Shown: positions 26,235 through 35,131 of the stretch, piece after piece | Numbering within the stretch: the stretch's first letter is position 1 | Layout of the letters: every line of letters begins with the position of its first letter | Assembly (NCBI RefSeq): GCF_011388195.1 | Contig: NZ_CP049990.1 | Span: 1,922,001-1,986,000, forward strand | Direction of reading: 5' to 3' | DNA: 64,000 bases | Source: Pusillimonas sp. DMV24BSW_D | GTDB taxonomy: Bacteria; Pseudomonadota; Gammaproteobacteria; Burkholderiales; Burkholderiaceae_B | The notes under the pieces: generated by a model | Told to the model about the DNA's origin: nothing | Databases searched by the model: none | What the model saw: only the letters and a program-made list of their open reading frames with translations | Program-made: the position numbers and the translations under genes

Positions 26235-27377
26235 TTATTTAGCCGCTTTGAATGCGCCGTCTTCAATGGTAAGCATCATGCGTGCCTGGTCGTCGAAGCC
26301 GAAGTGGTCATCTTTCGTGTAAGTGATGACGCCCTGCGTAATAGGAATGCTGCCGTAATTTTCCAGTGCGTCTTTAAGGGCTACGCGGAACTCTTCCGTA
26401 CCGGGCTTCCCTTTTTTCAAGGCGACGGGAACGACCTTGTCTAAAATTAACCAGGCATCGAAGGCATGGGCGGCGAACTGGTTGCGGGTACCCGCTCCGT
26501 ATTCTTTTTCGTAGGCATTAACAAAGTCAGTTGCCAATTTCTTGGAGGGGTGGTCTGCCGGCAGGCCTTCAGGTAATACCGCTAAACCCGAGATAACGAA
26601 TGAACCCTCAACGGCTTTTCCGCCCAGACGGATCAGGTCGCGTGAAGCGGCGCTGTGGGTTTGGTAAATCGTACCCTTGAAGCCGCGATCGACCACGGTA
26701 GTGTGGGGCATGGCCGAGCCTGAACCGGAAGCAACAATGACGATGGCATCGGGTTCGCTGGCAATGGCTTTAAGTGCTTGCGCGGTTACGCTGGTGTCGG
26801 CACGGGCGTAGCGCTCTTCAGTGGTAATTTTGATGCCGGCCGCTTCGGCTTGTTCTTTAAGATCGCGAAACCAGCTGTCGCCATAAGCGTCGTTATAGCC
26901 GATGAAGGCAAAGCTTTTAATATCGTTGGCCTTCATGTGATTAATAATACCGCCGGCCATCACGCCGGTGGACTGTGGCAAACGGAATGTCCAGGTGCCT
27001 TTGCCGTCGGGGAACTCGGCCGGGGAAATCGCGAGTTGAACGGTTTTGCTGCTAGCGGCGGTTTCGCCCATGGCAATGGCCGGGGTGGTGGTGCTGGAGC
27101 CCAGGATGACGTCGACCTTGTCTTCAGTAACCAGCTTTTGTGCGTTTTTCTGGGCCTGCGCAGGGTTACTGGCGTCGTCGAGCACAATAAGGTTGTACTT
27201 CAGGCCGCCGACTGTATCGGGCCATAATTTAAAGCCTGTATTGGTTGGAATGCCCAGACCGGATGCGGGGCCGGTTAACGACAATACCACACCGATATCA
27301 AGCTCTTCAGCGGAAGCCGTTGAAACGGTGAGGCCCAATGCGGCTGCGAGAATAGTCGTTTTGAATAAACGTTTCAT
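26235..27377 (-). CDS. Branched-chain amino-acid-type ABC transporter substrate-binding protein
   Basis: A 380-residue periplasmic binding protein of the LivK/Peripla_BP_6 family. It has a signal peptide (MKRLFKTTILAAALGLTVS, cleaved near TASAEE). The first lobe has DIGVVLSLTGPASGLGIP and VILGSSTTTPAIAMGE, and the hinge and second lobe have FAFIGYNDAYGDSW and TTEERYARADTSVT. Start ATG 27377 with GGAGAC upstream. No permease or ATPase gene is nearby, so it is an orphan binding protein working with a transporter elsewhere. The ligand could be an amino acid, amide or aromatic acid. Confidence 0.88.
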   Translation of the reverse strand: MKRLFKTTILAAALGLTVSTASAEELDIGVVLSLTGPASGLGIPTNTGFKLWPDTVGGLKYNLIVLDDASNPAQAQKNAQKLVTEDKVDVILGSSTTTPAIAMGETAASSKTVQLAISPAEFPDGKGTWTFRLPQSTGVMAGGIINHMKANDIKSFAFIGYNDAYGDSWFRDLKEQAEAAGIKITTEERYARADTSVTAQALKAIASEPDAIVIVASGSGSAMPHTTVVDRGFKGTIYQTHSAASRDLIRLGGKAVEGSFVISGLAVLPEGLPADHPSKKLATDFVNAYEKEYGAGTRNQFAAHAFDAWLILDKVVPVALKKGKPGTEEFRVALKDALENYGSIPITQGVITYTKDDHFGFDDQARMMLTIEDGAFKAAK

Positions 27378-27546
27378 GCGTGTCTCCAGGATGTAATGCA
27401 CAACAACAAGCAGAATGTGTTGCTGGCCGGGCTAACGTATTGCACACTTACGGCAACACTTTTACCCAATGATTATTTTCCGTGTATATCAGATTACCTG
27501 ACATAGGCTTATACTACCTCCAGTTCAAACGACAGGCAACTACATT

Positions 27547-28017
27547 ATGAGCTCAGCAAAAAAGCAAATTGATTCACGTCAAGCCTTGCCTGATCATCCA
27601 ACCGGGTTTGCTTACCTTATTGGCAGGCTCGACAGAAAGCTGAATAAACAACTGCGCGTGCGCCTGGCCCCGTTCGGGCTAACGGTAGCCCAATATACGT
27701 TTCTTTCTGTATTTCGAACCCATGCTCATATGTCGAACGCCAAATTGGCCGAACGTTCTTTGATTTCACCGCAATCGGCTAATGAAATGGTGAATTTAAT
27801 GGAGCGTAAAGGCCTGATTTCACGGCGATTGGAAGCGGCGCAGGGCAGGGTTATTCCCATTGTATTAACGCGCAAAGGGCAGGCTTTGCTAGACGATTGC
27901 GATAAGGCCGTAGCACAGGTGGAGTCACACATCCTTGCTGAACTAGGCGAAGACTCTTTCTGGTCGTTGCATGCCCAATTGCGAACACTGGTGCGAGTGT
28001 TAAAAAAGCCTGAATGA
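27547..28017 (+). CDS. MarR-family transcriptional regulator
   Basis: A 156-residue winged-helix regulator. The recognition segment is SNAKLAERSLISPQSANEMVNLMERKG-like, with the wing RRLEAAQGRVIPIVLTRKG. MarR proteins are dimeric repressors that respond to small aromatic or oxidant ligands. It is divergent from the LivK-like gene (169 bp between starts), so it may control that gene. It is 113 bp upstream of tonB, which has a separate Fur box. Confidence 0.9.
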   Translation: MSSAKKQIDSRQALPDHPTGFAYLIGRLDRKLNKQLRVRLAPFGLTVAQYTFLSVFRTHAHMSNAKLAERSLISPQSANEMVNLMERKGLISRRLEAAQGRVIPIVLTRKGQALLDDCDKAVAQVESHILAELGEDSFWSLHAQLRTLVRVLKKPE

Positions 28018-28037
28018 TAGAAAACATGTTTTAATAT

Positions 28038-28052
28038 TGCGAATAATTCGCA
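28038..28052. promoter_or_regulatory. Putative Fur box upstream of tonB
   Basis: TGCGAATAATTCGCA is a perfect 7-1-7 inverted repeat, matching TGAGAATNATTCTCA with one symmetrical change in each half. It lies 78 bp before the tonB ATG. Confidence 0.65.
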
Positions 28053-28130
28053 TTTCTGTTATTGTTGCGTTTTCCGTTATCTACGGGCGGCAAGCATGGT
28101 CTTGTCACTTTCACTTAAGTCGTTTCGTTC

Positions 28131-29009
28131 ATGTCGTTTCATTCCTCCGGCCCCGGCCAGCCATCTTATGGCGTCAAGCTTTTTGCCCTTGCGGGCATGC
28201 TCGGCGTTCATGCAGCATTGGCTGCCACCATTTGGTTCTCGTCCGAGCAGCAATCCGAGCTTTCCTTGCCGGAAGCCACGACCATTCAGTATGTTGAAAT
28301 TTCCGATGAGGTGGTAGATACGGCCCCGGTCGAAGAAACCGTTGAGCCGGTCGAGGAGCCCGAGCTCGAACCTATCCCGGAACCTGAGTGGACACCCACC
28401 GAGATGCCTGAGCCGGACATCATGCCCGAACCGGAGCCGATTCCCGAACCCGAATGGACGCCAACGGAAATGCCTGAACCCGAAATGGTGTTGCCGGAGC
28501 CCGAACCAAAGCCTGAGCCGGAACCGGAACCTAAACCCGAGCCACCGCCCGAGCCCAAATCCGCGCCGAAACCCAAACCCAAACCCAAACCCAAACCCAA
28601 GCCGAAGCCGAAGCCAAAACCACAGCCTAAACCCGATGTAACCAAGGCCGAGAAAACCGCTCAGGCCGGTGGGCAGGCAAGCGAGAAAGCACCGCCCAAA
28701 GCACCCCAGGCGCCGGTCGATCCCGACCGCCCGCGCGTGGTGGGGCAGGTTGACTACCAAGGGCGTCGCCCCGTACCCGAGTATCCCCGTCTCTCTATCC
28801 GGCGTGGTGAAACCGGGCGCGTCGTGGTTCGCGTGCTGATTTCTCCGCAAGGAGATGTTCAAAAAGTGTCGGTACAGCGTTCGTCGGGCCATTCCCGGTT
28901 GGATAATGCCGCCCTCGATGCGGCACGCAAAGCTCGTTTTCGACCTTATACAGAAAATGGTGTGGCTTATCCGGCGCTGGCGGATATCCCTTTTGAATTT
29001 GTCTTATAG
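28131..29009 (+). CDS. tonB: Energy transducer TonB
   Basis: A 292-residue periplasm-spanning protein linking the ExbBD motor to outer-membrane receptors. One TM anchor covers about residues 18-38 ([19 protein letters not shown], with the conserved His). A long proline rod (about 65-180) follows. Its first part is rich in Glu-Pro and has two copies of [12 protein letters not shown]; the second part is a run of Lys-Pro. The C-terminal TonB domain (about 200-292) has [19 protein letters not shown] and [20 protein letters not shown]. First gene of an operon with exbB and exbD (8 bp to exbB), preceded by a Fur box. Confidence 0.95.
   Translation: MSFHSSGPGQPSYGVKLFALAGMLGVHAALAATIWFSSEQQSELSLPEATTIQYVEISDEVVDTAPVEETVEPVEEPELEPIPEPEWTPTEMPEPDIMPEPEPIPEPEWTPTEMPEPEMVLPEPEPKPEPEPEPKPEPPPEPKSAPKPKPKPKPKPKPKPKPKPQPKPDVTKAEKTAQAGGQASEKAPPKAPQAPVDPDRPRVVGQVDYQGRRPVPEYPRLSIRRGETGRVVVRVLISPQGDVQKVSVQRSSGHSRLDNAALDAARKARFRPYTENGVAYPALADIPFEFVL
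28360..28625 (+). repeat. Proline-rod repeats in tonB
   Basis: Coding repeats of CCxGAx and AAACCC units. There are two near copies of a 12-residue [12 protein letters not shown] block, then about eleven Lys-Pro dipeptides encoded by AAACCC and AAGCCG. The repetition makes length variation by slippage likely. Confidence 0.8.
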
Positions 29010-29017
29010 GAAGACCT

Positions 29018-29866
29018 ATGTCTGAAGTATTGCAATCACTGATCACAATCGTTGCTCAGGCGGCAAGCGAAAATATCGAGTCAACGACCACATTGGTGCA
29101 GGAAGCCACGAATTCGGCGGCACCGGTACTAACTGAAATGGCCGGTATTACGCAGGAACAGCCCGGGATGCTTGAGTTCATCGCGCAAAGCGACATGGTG
29201 GGCAAAGCCTTGTTCGTGATTCTGGTGCTGATGTCGCTGACCAGCTGGTATTTGATTTTTGTGAAGTCGATTACGAACTGGCGTATCGGCCGTCGCTCGG
29301 AACGATTTCTGCAGCAGTTTTGGGCGGCCAGTTCGCTGGAACAGGTAGAGAACGAAATTGCCACCCATGGTGCCAACGAACCCTTTTCTCATTTGGCCAG
29401 TCATGCCATTCATGCACGCAACCACCATGAAAAATATGGTGCGGTGCGGCTGGAGGAAAAAGGCTCTACCAATGCTTTTGTTACTCGTACAATCCGCAAG
29501 GTTATTGATGAAGAAACCGCCAAGCTTGAAAACGGTCTTACCGTGTTGGCTTCCATTGGCTCAACCGCGCCGTTTGTGGGGTTGTTCGGTACGGTGTGGG
29601 GTGTTTACCATGCACTGATCGGCATTGGCTTGTCGGACGGCGTTTCAATCAGCCGTATTGCCGGGCCTGTGGGCGAGGCGTTGGTCATGACCGGGTTGGG
29701 TTTGGCCGTAGCTATTCCCGCTGTCTTGGCGTATAACGCTTTTGTGCGTACCAACCGGGTCTATCTGGCACGGCTCGATGCTTTTGCGCACGACCTGTTT
29801 ACTTTCCTTACGACCGGCCAGCAAGTAAGTTCGAAGCGGCCGGCCACCCGCGCCGCCCAGGCTTAA
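29018..29866 (+). CDS. exbB: ExbB proton-channel subunit (MotA/TolQ/ExbB family)
   Basis: A 282-residue inner-membrane protein powering TonB. It has an N-terminal Thr/Ala-rich periplasmic extension (1-50), TM1 (about 65-85, ALFVILVLMSLTSWYLI), and a large cytoplasmic loop. TM2 (GLTVLASIGSTAPFVGLFGTVWG region) and TM3 (VMTGLGLAVAIPAVLAYN) carry the family signature. It sits between tonB and exbD in an operon; the exbD start is 27 bp downstream. Confidence 0.94.
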   Translation: MSEVLQSLITIVAQAASENIESTTTLVQEATNSAAPVLTEMAGITQEQPGMLEFIAQSDMVGKALFVILVLMSLTSWYLIFVKSITNWRIGRRSERFLQQFWAASSLEQVENEIATHGANEPFSHLASHAIHARNHHEKYGAVRLEEKGSTNAFVTRTIRKVIDEETAKLENGLTVLASIGSTAPFVGLFGTVWGVYHALIGIGLSDGVSISRIAGPVGEALVMTGLGLAVAIPAVLAYNAFVRTNRVYLARLDAFAHDLFTFLTTGQQVSSKRPATRAAQA

Positions 29867-29893
29867 TGAGTAAACTTCAGGGCAGGATTCAAT

Positions 29894-30346
29894 ATGGCAT
29901 TCGGTAGCTTTAATAACAACGGCGGTGGCCAGACGCAATCGGAAATCAACATGGTGCCGCTGATTGACGTCATGTTGGTACTGTTGGTTATTTTCATGGT
30001 GACGGCCCCGTTGCTGACGCATTCGATCCAAATCAATGTGCCGCAGGCTTCGTCTGAACCCGTTACACAGAAGCCCGATATCATCGATTTGGCCGTCGAT
30101 GCGCAGGGTCAGATTTTCTGGAACGAGCAGGCGGTAACGCTCGACGCCTTACCCCAGTTGCTTGCGGAACAGGCTGTTCTCGAGCCGCAGCCAAATCTTC
30201 ACATTCGCGCCGATCGTGACACACGTTACGATGTGTTGGCTCAAATTATGGCCGGTGCGAAGCAGGCGGGCATGCAAAAAGTGGGATTCATTACCCGTCC
30301 TGGAGAAAAAGCGCTAGAATCTGCGCATGCGAGTCCTGGTAATTGA
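29894..30346 (+). CDS. exbD: ExbD proton-channel subunit
   Basis: A 150-residue protein with one TM segment carrying the essential Asp (MVPLIDVMLVLLVIFMV) and a periplasmic domain ending in the family pattern VLAQIMAGAKQAGMQKVGF. It completes the TonB motor. The last 20 bp overlap the start of the response regulator, so the two-component genes are part of this transcript. Confidence 0.94.
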   Translation: MAFGSFNNNGGGQTQSEINMVPLIDVMLVLLVIFMVTAPLLTHSIQINVPQASSEPVTQKPDIIDLAVDAQGQIFWNEQAVTLDALPQLLAEQAVLEPQPNLHIRADRDTRYDVLAQIMAGAKQAGMQKVGFITRPGEKALESAHASPGN

Positions 30347-31001
30347 AGACGACACCACGTTGGGCCATGCGCTGCGCGAGTTTTTAACCGCGCAGGGATA
30401 CGCCGTCGACTGGCTTGAGGCCGGTGCACCGGCGCTTAAGGCACTAAAAGCGCAAGATTACGATTTGCTTATTCTGGATCTGAACCTGCCTGACGTCAGC
30501 GGGTTGGGTTTGCTTACTCAGATTCGTGCCAACGGTCACCAAGAATCCGTTTTGATTCTCACGGCGCGCGATGGGTTGGATGACCGTGTTGCAGGCCTGG
30601 ATGCCGGAGCCGATGATTACGTCACCAAACCCTTCGAACTTGCTGAGCTTGCCGCTCGTGTCAGGGCGTTTGCCAGACGGCGGGCGGGTCAGGCTCAGCC
30701 CACCATTGAGGTGGGCCAACTGTCGTTCGACACCGTAGGGCGAGAAGTTCGTATTAATGGAGATCGCCTGAATTTGTCGGTACGAGAGCTCTCAGTGCTT
30801 GAAATGCTTATGGGGCGTGCCGGCCGAGTGGTCACCAAACGGCAAATCGTGAATTCGCTGTCGGCCTGGGATGGCGACTTCAGCGAGAACGCGGTCGAAG
30901 TCTATATTTACCGCCTGCGCAAGCGCCTGGAAGGTAAGGGCGTGGGCATTCAAACCATTCGTGGTTTCGGCTATCTTCTTGATCTTGACAGTGCGGCTTG
31001 A
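30327..31001 (+). CDS. OmpR-family response regulator in the tonB operon
   Basis: A 224-residue regulator. The receiver domain has VIEDDTTLG, phosphoacceptor LILDLNLPDVSG, LILTARD and YVTKPFELAEL. The winged-helix output domain ends IQTIRGFGYLLD. It is of the QseB/TctD/PmrA type. Start ATG 30327 is inside exbD. The overlap with exbD and with the kinase (11 bp) indicates a single operon tonB-exbB-exbD-regulator-kinase, an unusual arrangement. Its targets are unknown. Confidence 0.92.
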   Translation: MRVLVIEDDTTLGHALREFLTAQGYAVDWLEAGAPALKALKAQDYDLLILDLNLPDVSGLGLLTQIRANGHQESVLILTARDGLDDRVAGLDAGADDYVTKPFELAELAARVRAFARRRAGQAQPTIEVGQLSFDTVGREVRINGDRLNLSVRELSVLEMLMGRAGRVVTKRQIVNSLSAWDGDFSENAVEVYIYRLRKRLEGKGVGIQTIRGFGYLLDLDSAA

Positions 31002-32079
31002 TTTCAAACCTTTGCGCACGCTTTTTCCCCGTGGGTCGCTGGCGCGACATTTAATTCTCCGTTTATTGCCACCGGTTATGTTTCTGGTGGCGGTCGACTT
31101 GGCTGTTACATGGATCATTACCAGCCGAATTAATTTGTCGGTCTGGATGTTGCGCGATATTTTCTGGATTATGCTTGCCGGCCAGGCCATTCTGGTGCTG
31201 CTGTTTATTTGGGTTCTGGTGGTGGGCGTTAAGTCGGGGCTCAGCTCGGTAAACAAACTGGCTGATGAAATACAGAAGCGCTCGGCCGATGATCTGTCTC
31301 CGTTGAATATCGAAGGCGTTACAACCGAAGCGGCGCCGGTTGTCAACCATATTAATGATTTGCTTGCGCGTTTGAATGAGGCAACCCAAGGGCAACGTCG
31401 TTTCGTGGGTCATGCCGCGCATCAGTTACGAACGCCTTTGACCGGTCTGCGTCTTGAGTGCGAGCTCATGCTGGCGCAACCGTTGCCGGATGACGTACGC
31501 GCGCGGGCTGAGCGAATCAAAGCGGTAACCGATCGCATGATTCGTTTAGGACAGCAGTTACTGGTGTTGGCGCGCGCCGACTCGTCGGGGCAAATTAAAG
31601 AAACTTTCCGGCGGCTTGATTTGGCCGATTGGGTGCGTCAAACCGCGTTGGAATGGGTACCGGTTGCGCGGTCACACAAGATTGATTTACAGTTGCACGC
31701 GCCGGAGTTACCGGTGTGGGTGGATGCAGATCCTTTGTTGCTTGAGGCGTTGCTAAGCAATTTGATTGATAACGCCTTGCGATACGGTAAAGGCGCCACC
31801 CGTATTGTGTTGCATGTTGGGCAAACGCCGCCGTCCATGTCGGTGGAGGACAATGGCAGTGGCATAGCGCCCGAAGCGCAGTTGCGCGCTTTTGAGGCGT
31901 TCTATCGTGCGCCCAAACCAGAGAGCGAAGGGTCGGGGTTGGGGCTGGCTATTGTGCAGGAAATTGCGCAGGCGCACGGTGCCGGTTGGAAACTGGTTAG
32001 TCGTCCCGAGTTTAGCGGTACCCGCATTAATATTGTGTTTCCCGGCCCACGCATCGGCGCCGGGCTGAATCGGGGTTAA
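30991..32079 (+). CDS. Sensor histidine kinase in the tonB operon
   Basis: A 362-residue QseC/TctE-like kinase. TM segments are at about 25-45 and 58-82, with a very short periplasmic loop, so the signal may be sensed in the membrane or cytoplasm. A HAMP-like linker follows, then phosphoacceptor AAHQLRTPLTGLRLE, N box NLIDNALRYGKG, DNGSGIAP and GSGLGLAIVQ. Start chosen at GTG 30991 (VRLDFKPL), overlapping the regulator by 11 bp; TTG 30985 is an alternative. A longer reading from 30871 runs through the regulator gene in another frame and is rejected. Confidence 0.9.
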   Translation: MRLDFKPLRTLFPRGSLARHLILRLLPPVMFLVAVDLAVTWIITSRINLSVWMLRDIFWIMLAGQAILVLLFIWVLVVGVKSGLSSVNKLADEIQKRSADDLSPLNIEGVTTEAAPVVNHINDLLARLNEATQGQRRFVGHAAHQLRTPLTGLRLECELMLAQPLPDDVRARAERIKAVTDRMIRLGQQLLVLARADSSGQIKETFRRLDLADWVRQTALEWVPVARSHKIDLQLHAPELPVWVDADPLLLEALLSNLIDNALRYGKGATRIVLHVGQTPPSMSVEDNGSGIAPEAQLRAFEAFYRAPKPESEGSGLGLAIVQEIAQAHGAGWKLVSRPEFSGTRINIVFPGPRIGAGLNRG

Positions 32080-32109
32080 TCCTTTACCCGGTGTTCAACA
32101 AGGCTTTTT

Positions 32110-34008
32110 ATGTCAAATCATTCGGTGTCGGAAAGTGGCCACATAGGTTCAAACGCTCGTTCTGCGTTGGTTGTGGGTGCGCTTGGCGTGGTTTACGGTG
32201 ATATTGGCACCAGCCCGCTTTATACCGTTCGCGCGGCTTTATCCCATTTTGGCACCTATAGTACTGAAGAGGTTCTGGGCGTTCTGTCTTTGTTGTTTTG
32301 GCTGTTAATGATTGTGGTGTCGCTTAAGTACGTTACCTTAATGTTAAGAGCCGATAATAAAGGCGAGGGGGGCACGCTTTCGTTAATGGAGCTGGCCGGG
32401 CGGGGTCGTTCTGGCCGCAAGCGCTGGGTGATTACCGTGCTTGGGCTCATCGGGGCCTGTTTGTTTTATGGCGATAGCGTAATCACACCGGCAATTTCGG
32501 TGCTGTCTGCGGTAGAGGGGGTCAGTGTTGTTTCCCACACGTTCGACGATTGGATTGTGCCAATTGCCGCGGGCCTGATCATTGCCTTGTTTCTGGTGCA
32601 GCGTCACGGAACCGGTGCAATTGGCAAATTTTTCGGGCCGATTATGCTGATTTGGTTTACTGTAATCGGTATTTTGGGGGCCTGGCGTATTTTCCAGACA
32701 CCGGAAATTATTATGGCTTTGAACCCCTTGTGGGCGCTTCGGCTTATGGATGAGGCACCTTTAAGCACTTATTTATTGCTGGGTGCGGTGGTGTTGGCGC
32801 TAACAGGTTCGGAAACGCTTTATGCCGACATGGGGCATTATGGCCGTAGTGCTATCCGCCGTGCGTGGTTTGGTATTGTTTTGCCGGGCCTGTTGTTGTG
32901 TTACTTCGGGCAAGGCGCGCTTTTAATTGCCGACCCCTCCACCTTACGCAATCCGTTCTTTCTTATGGCGCCGTCATGGGGGCTGATACCTCTGGTTATT
33001 TTGGCCACGATGGCAACCGTTATTGCATCTCAGGCCGTTATCTCAGGCGCTTTTTCGGTTACTCGCCAAGCGGTACAACTTGGATTCTGGCCACGTATGG
33101 AGATTTTGCACACCTCTGCAAAAGAAGAAGGGCAAATCTTTCTTCCGCGAGTGAACCAGGCGTTGTTTGTTGGGGTCATGATTCTAGTGCTGGGGTTTCA
33201 ATCTTCGGCGAACTTGGCCAGTGCTTATGGCTTTGCCGTAACGGCCACCATGCTGATGACAACCCTGCTGGCATTTTCCGTCCTTCCGCGCGGTAGTACC
33301 GGTTTGCGTCGGGTGGGTTGGTTTGTTCTGCTCACTTTGTTTTTACTCATCGATATTTTGCTATTCACGTCGAATACGCAAAAAATTGCCGACGGAGGTT
33401 GGTTGCCGTTTTCGATTGCGATCGTGTTGCTAACCTTAATGTTGACCTGGAAAACCGGACGCGACCAAATTCATCATACGTTGGCCGATGGCCAGCAACC
33501 GCTGAAACAGTTTATGCAGGGGCTTGAGGAATATCCGCCCAACCGCGTCCCCGGAACCGCTGTCTTCATGAGCATGATTGTGAACACAGTGCCGCCGGCA
33601 TTGCTGCACAATTTGAAACACAACAAAGTCCTGCATGAGCATGTTTTGTTTGTCACGGTCGACGTGGCCGACGTCCCTTATGTTTCGTATACCGAGCGCT
33701 ACGCGTTGGAACAAACCAGTCGGTCGTCGTGGCAGATTGTTGCACGTTGGGGTTTTAAGCAAGAGCCCAACGTGCCGCAGTTGCTGGAGCAGGTTGCTCA
33801 GGAACATCCGGAAGTCGAGCTTGAGCCGCTGCAAATGTCTTACTTCTTATCGCGTCAAAGTATTATTGTGGTGCGCAAAATTGCGTGGCATCAACGTTGG
33901 CGCCGTGTGTTGTTTGCTTTCATGGCACGCAACGCGGCGCGCAGTACACGGTTCTACAAGATCCCACCGAATAAAGTGGTGGAAATGGGGATGCAGCTCG
34001 AGCTTTAG
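32110..34008 (+). CDS. kup: Kup potassium uptake protein
   Basis: A 632-residue K+/H+ symporter of the KUP/HAK/KT family. Seen are GALGVVYGDIGTSPLYTVR (family signature), about 12 membrane segments, GDSVITPAISVLSAVEG, and a cytoplasmic C-terminal region (about 470-632) that ends with the conserved FYKIPPNKVVEMGMQLEL. Length is typical. It starts at ATG 32110, 30 bp after the kinase, and may be read through from it. Confidence 0.96.
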   Translation: MSNHSVSESGHIGSNARSALVVGALGVVYGDIGTSPLYTVRAALSHFGTYSTEEVLGVLSLLFWLLMIVVSLKYVTLMLRADNKGEGGTLSLMELAGRGRSGRKRWVITVLGLIGACLFYGDSVITPAISVLSAVEGVSVVSHTFDDWIVPIAAGLIIALFLVQRHGTGAIGKFFGPIMLIWFTVIGILGAWRIFQTPEIIMALNPLWALRLMDEAPLSTYLLLGAVVLALTGSETLYADMGHYGRSAIRRAWFGIVLPGLLLCYFGQGALLIADPSTLRNPFFLMAPSWGLIPLVILATMATVIASQAVISGAFSVTRQAVQLGFWPRMEILHTSAKEEGQIFLPRVNQALFVGVMILVLGFQSSANLASAYGFAVTATMLMTTLLAFSVLPRGSTGLRRVGWFVLLTLFLLIDILLFTSNTQKIADGGWLPFSIAIVLLTLMLTWKTGRDQIHHTLADGQQPLKQFMQGLEEYPPNRVPGTAVFMSMIVNTVPPALLHNLKHNKVLHEHVLFVTVDVADVPYVSYTERYALEQTSRSSWQIVARWGFKQEPNVPQLLEQVAQEHPEVELEPLQMSYFLSRQSIIVVRKIAWHQRWRRVLFAFMARNAARSTRFYKIPPNKVVEMGMQLEL

Positions 34009-34031
34009 CCCGAACCGCATACCAGGCAGTG

Positions 34032-34418
34032 TTACTGGGTTGCCGGAACGGTAATGGTTGTTTCCCGCAAAATGCCGCCTTCTTCAACGCTCCCCATGGT
34101 GCGGGTGTTTTGGCCCGACATTTGCATCATGCATTCATCACGCTGGCCGGCGGGTAATGCCGCGCACCGTTCTGTTCTGTTTTGATCATAATTCATACCG
34201 TTGTGGTTTTGCAGGTTGCCACGTCGGGAGGCTTGCAGTGCAGCGCCGGCTTCGCGTTTACATGCCTGCATATCCACGGTTGGGCTAAGCTGCTCGCATT
34301 GACGTAGTTCTTGTTGGTAACGCTGTTCGGGTGTTTGGGTTTGTGCGTTGGCGCCCGCCATGGCAAAAACGCCGCCCAAGGCCAAAGTTAAGATACCAAT
34401 TCGTTTTGTGCTTGTCAT
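34032..34418 (-). CDS. Small secreted protein of unknown function
   Basis: 128 residues with a signal peptide (ending GANAQTQ). Four Cys residues in two pairs (LRQCEQLS, QACKREAG, ERCAALPA, DECMMQMSG) may form disulfides in the periplasm. The Gln-rich middle recalls small Burkholderiales secreted proteins, but I recognise no named family. Start ATG 34418 with GGAGGG upstream. Convergent with kup; no evident partner. Confidence 0.7.
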   Translation of the reverse strand: MTSTKRIGILTLALGGVFAMAGANAQTQTPEQRYQQELRQCEQLSPTVDMQACKREAGAALQASRRGNLQNHNGMNYDQNRTERCAALPAGQRDECMMQMSGQNTRTMGSVEEGGILRETTITVPATQ

Positions 34419-34502
34419 TGTTCCCTCCGTTAAGGATGAATAACACGCTTTTATATTGGCACAAACCCTAATTCTTAACTACCCTAAACGTAAAAAAAGT
34501 TT

Positions 34503-34850
34503 TCAGTCAGAGTCGACGACATCGTGGCTGTCATTCGACAAAGGCTGGCGCGGGTCGCGGCGTAGCCCGGCTTGCATGAGCAAAATGGCGGTAATCGGCG
34601 ATGTCACAATCAGAAAGAAAGTGATAAGAAGTTCGTGAATAACCGCGCGTTGCAACAGGGCGCTGGAGACAAGTGCTGAGGAAAGCAAGACTAACGTGAC
34701 ACCCAGTGTGTTACCCAGGGTGGGGGCATGCATGCGCGAGTAGAACCGCTTGAAACGCAACAAGCCCAGTGACCCGGTCAGGGTTAGAACGCCGCTGACA
34801 ATCAACATAAGTGTGGCCGGGATCGAAGCCCATAGAGGCAGACTGTTCAT
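34503..34850 (-). CDS. phaG: Mrp/Pha cation:proton antiporter subunit G
   Basis: 115 residues, three membrane segments, with the MnhG features SGVLTLTGSLGLLRFKRFYSRMHAPTLGNT (family core, quoted in part) and a hydrophilic tail. It is the last gene of the six-gene operon; its ATG overlaps the phaF stop by 4 bp. Mrp complexes exchange Na+ or K+ for protons and support pH and salt tolerance. Confidence 0.92.
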   Translation of the reverse strand: MNSLPLWASIPATLMLIVSGVLTLTGSLGLLRFKRFYSRMHAPTLGNTLGVTLVLLSSALVSSALLQRAVIHELLITFFLIVTSPITAILLMQAGLRRDPRQPLSNDSHDVVDSD

Positions 34851-35131
34851 GGCTGAATGACCTCGCCTTTAAACAGGAATTTAGCCATGACCGACGAGCT
34901 GATAAAGCCGAACAGCGCCATAACAAGGGCGATATCGAAGTAAACGCTGGTGGCGAAATTCACCCCCAACACCAGGACGATACAAATGCCATTGATGTAC
35001 ATGGTGTCAACCGCCAATACGCGATCTTGGGGTGTGGGGCCCAATAACAGGCGTAGCGTGGCGCAGGTGAAGGCCAGGGCAAAACAAAACAGGGCGAACG
35101 TGCCGGCCCAAATCAGAACGGTGTCCATCAT
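34847..35131 (-). CDS. phaF: Mrp/Pha antiporter subunit F
   Basis: 94 residues, three TM segments. Contains LRLLLGPTPQDRVLAVD, the MnhF signature. The stop overlaps the phaG start and the start overlaps the phaE stop, 4 bp each. Confidence 0.92.
   Translation of the reverse strand: MMDTVLIWAGTFALFCFALAFTCATLRLLLGPTPQDRVLAVDTMYINGICIVLVLGVNFATSVYFDIALVMALFGFISSSVMAKFLFKGEVIQP

Noticed and set aside
28077-28892. Long antisense open frame with Gly/Phe/Arg-rich repeats opposite tonB
   Set aside because: It mirrors the proline-rod codons (CCC and AAACCC units) of tonB. No ribosome site or family similarity; a composition artefact.
30871-30990. N-terminal extension of the tonB-operon kinase
   Set aside because: It overlaps the response regulator in another frame and reads as low-quality sequence; GTG 30991 fits operon coupling and TM topology.
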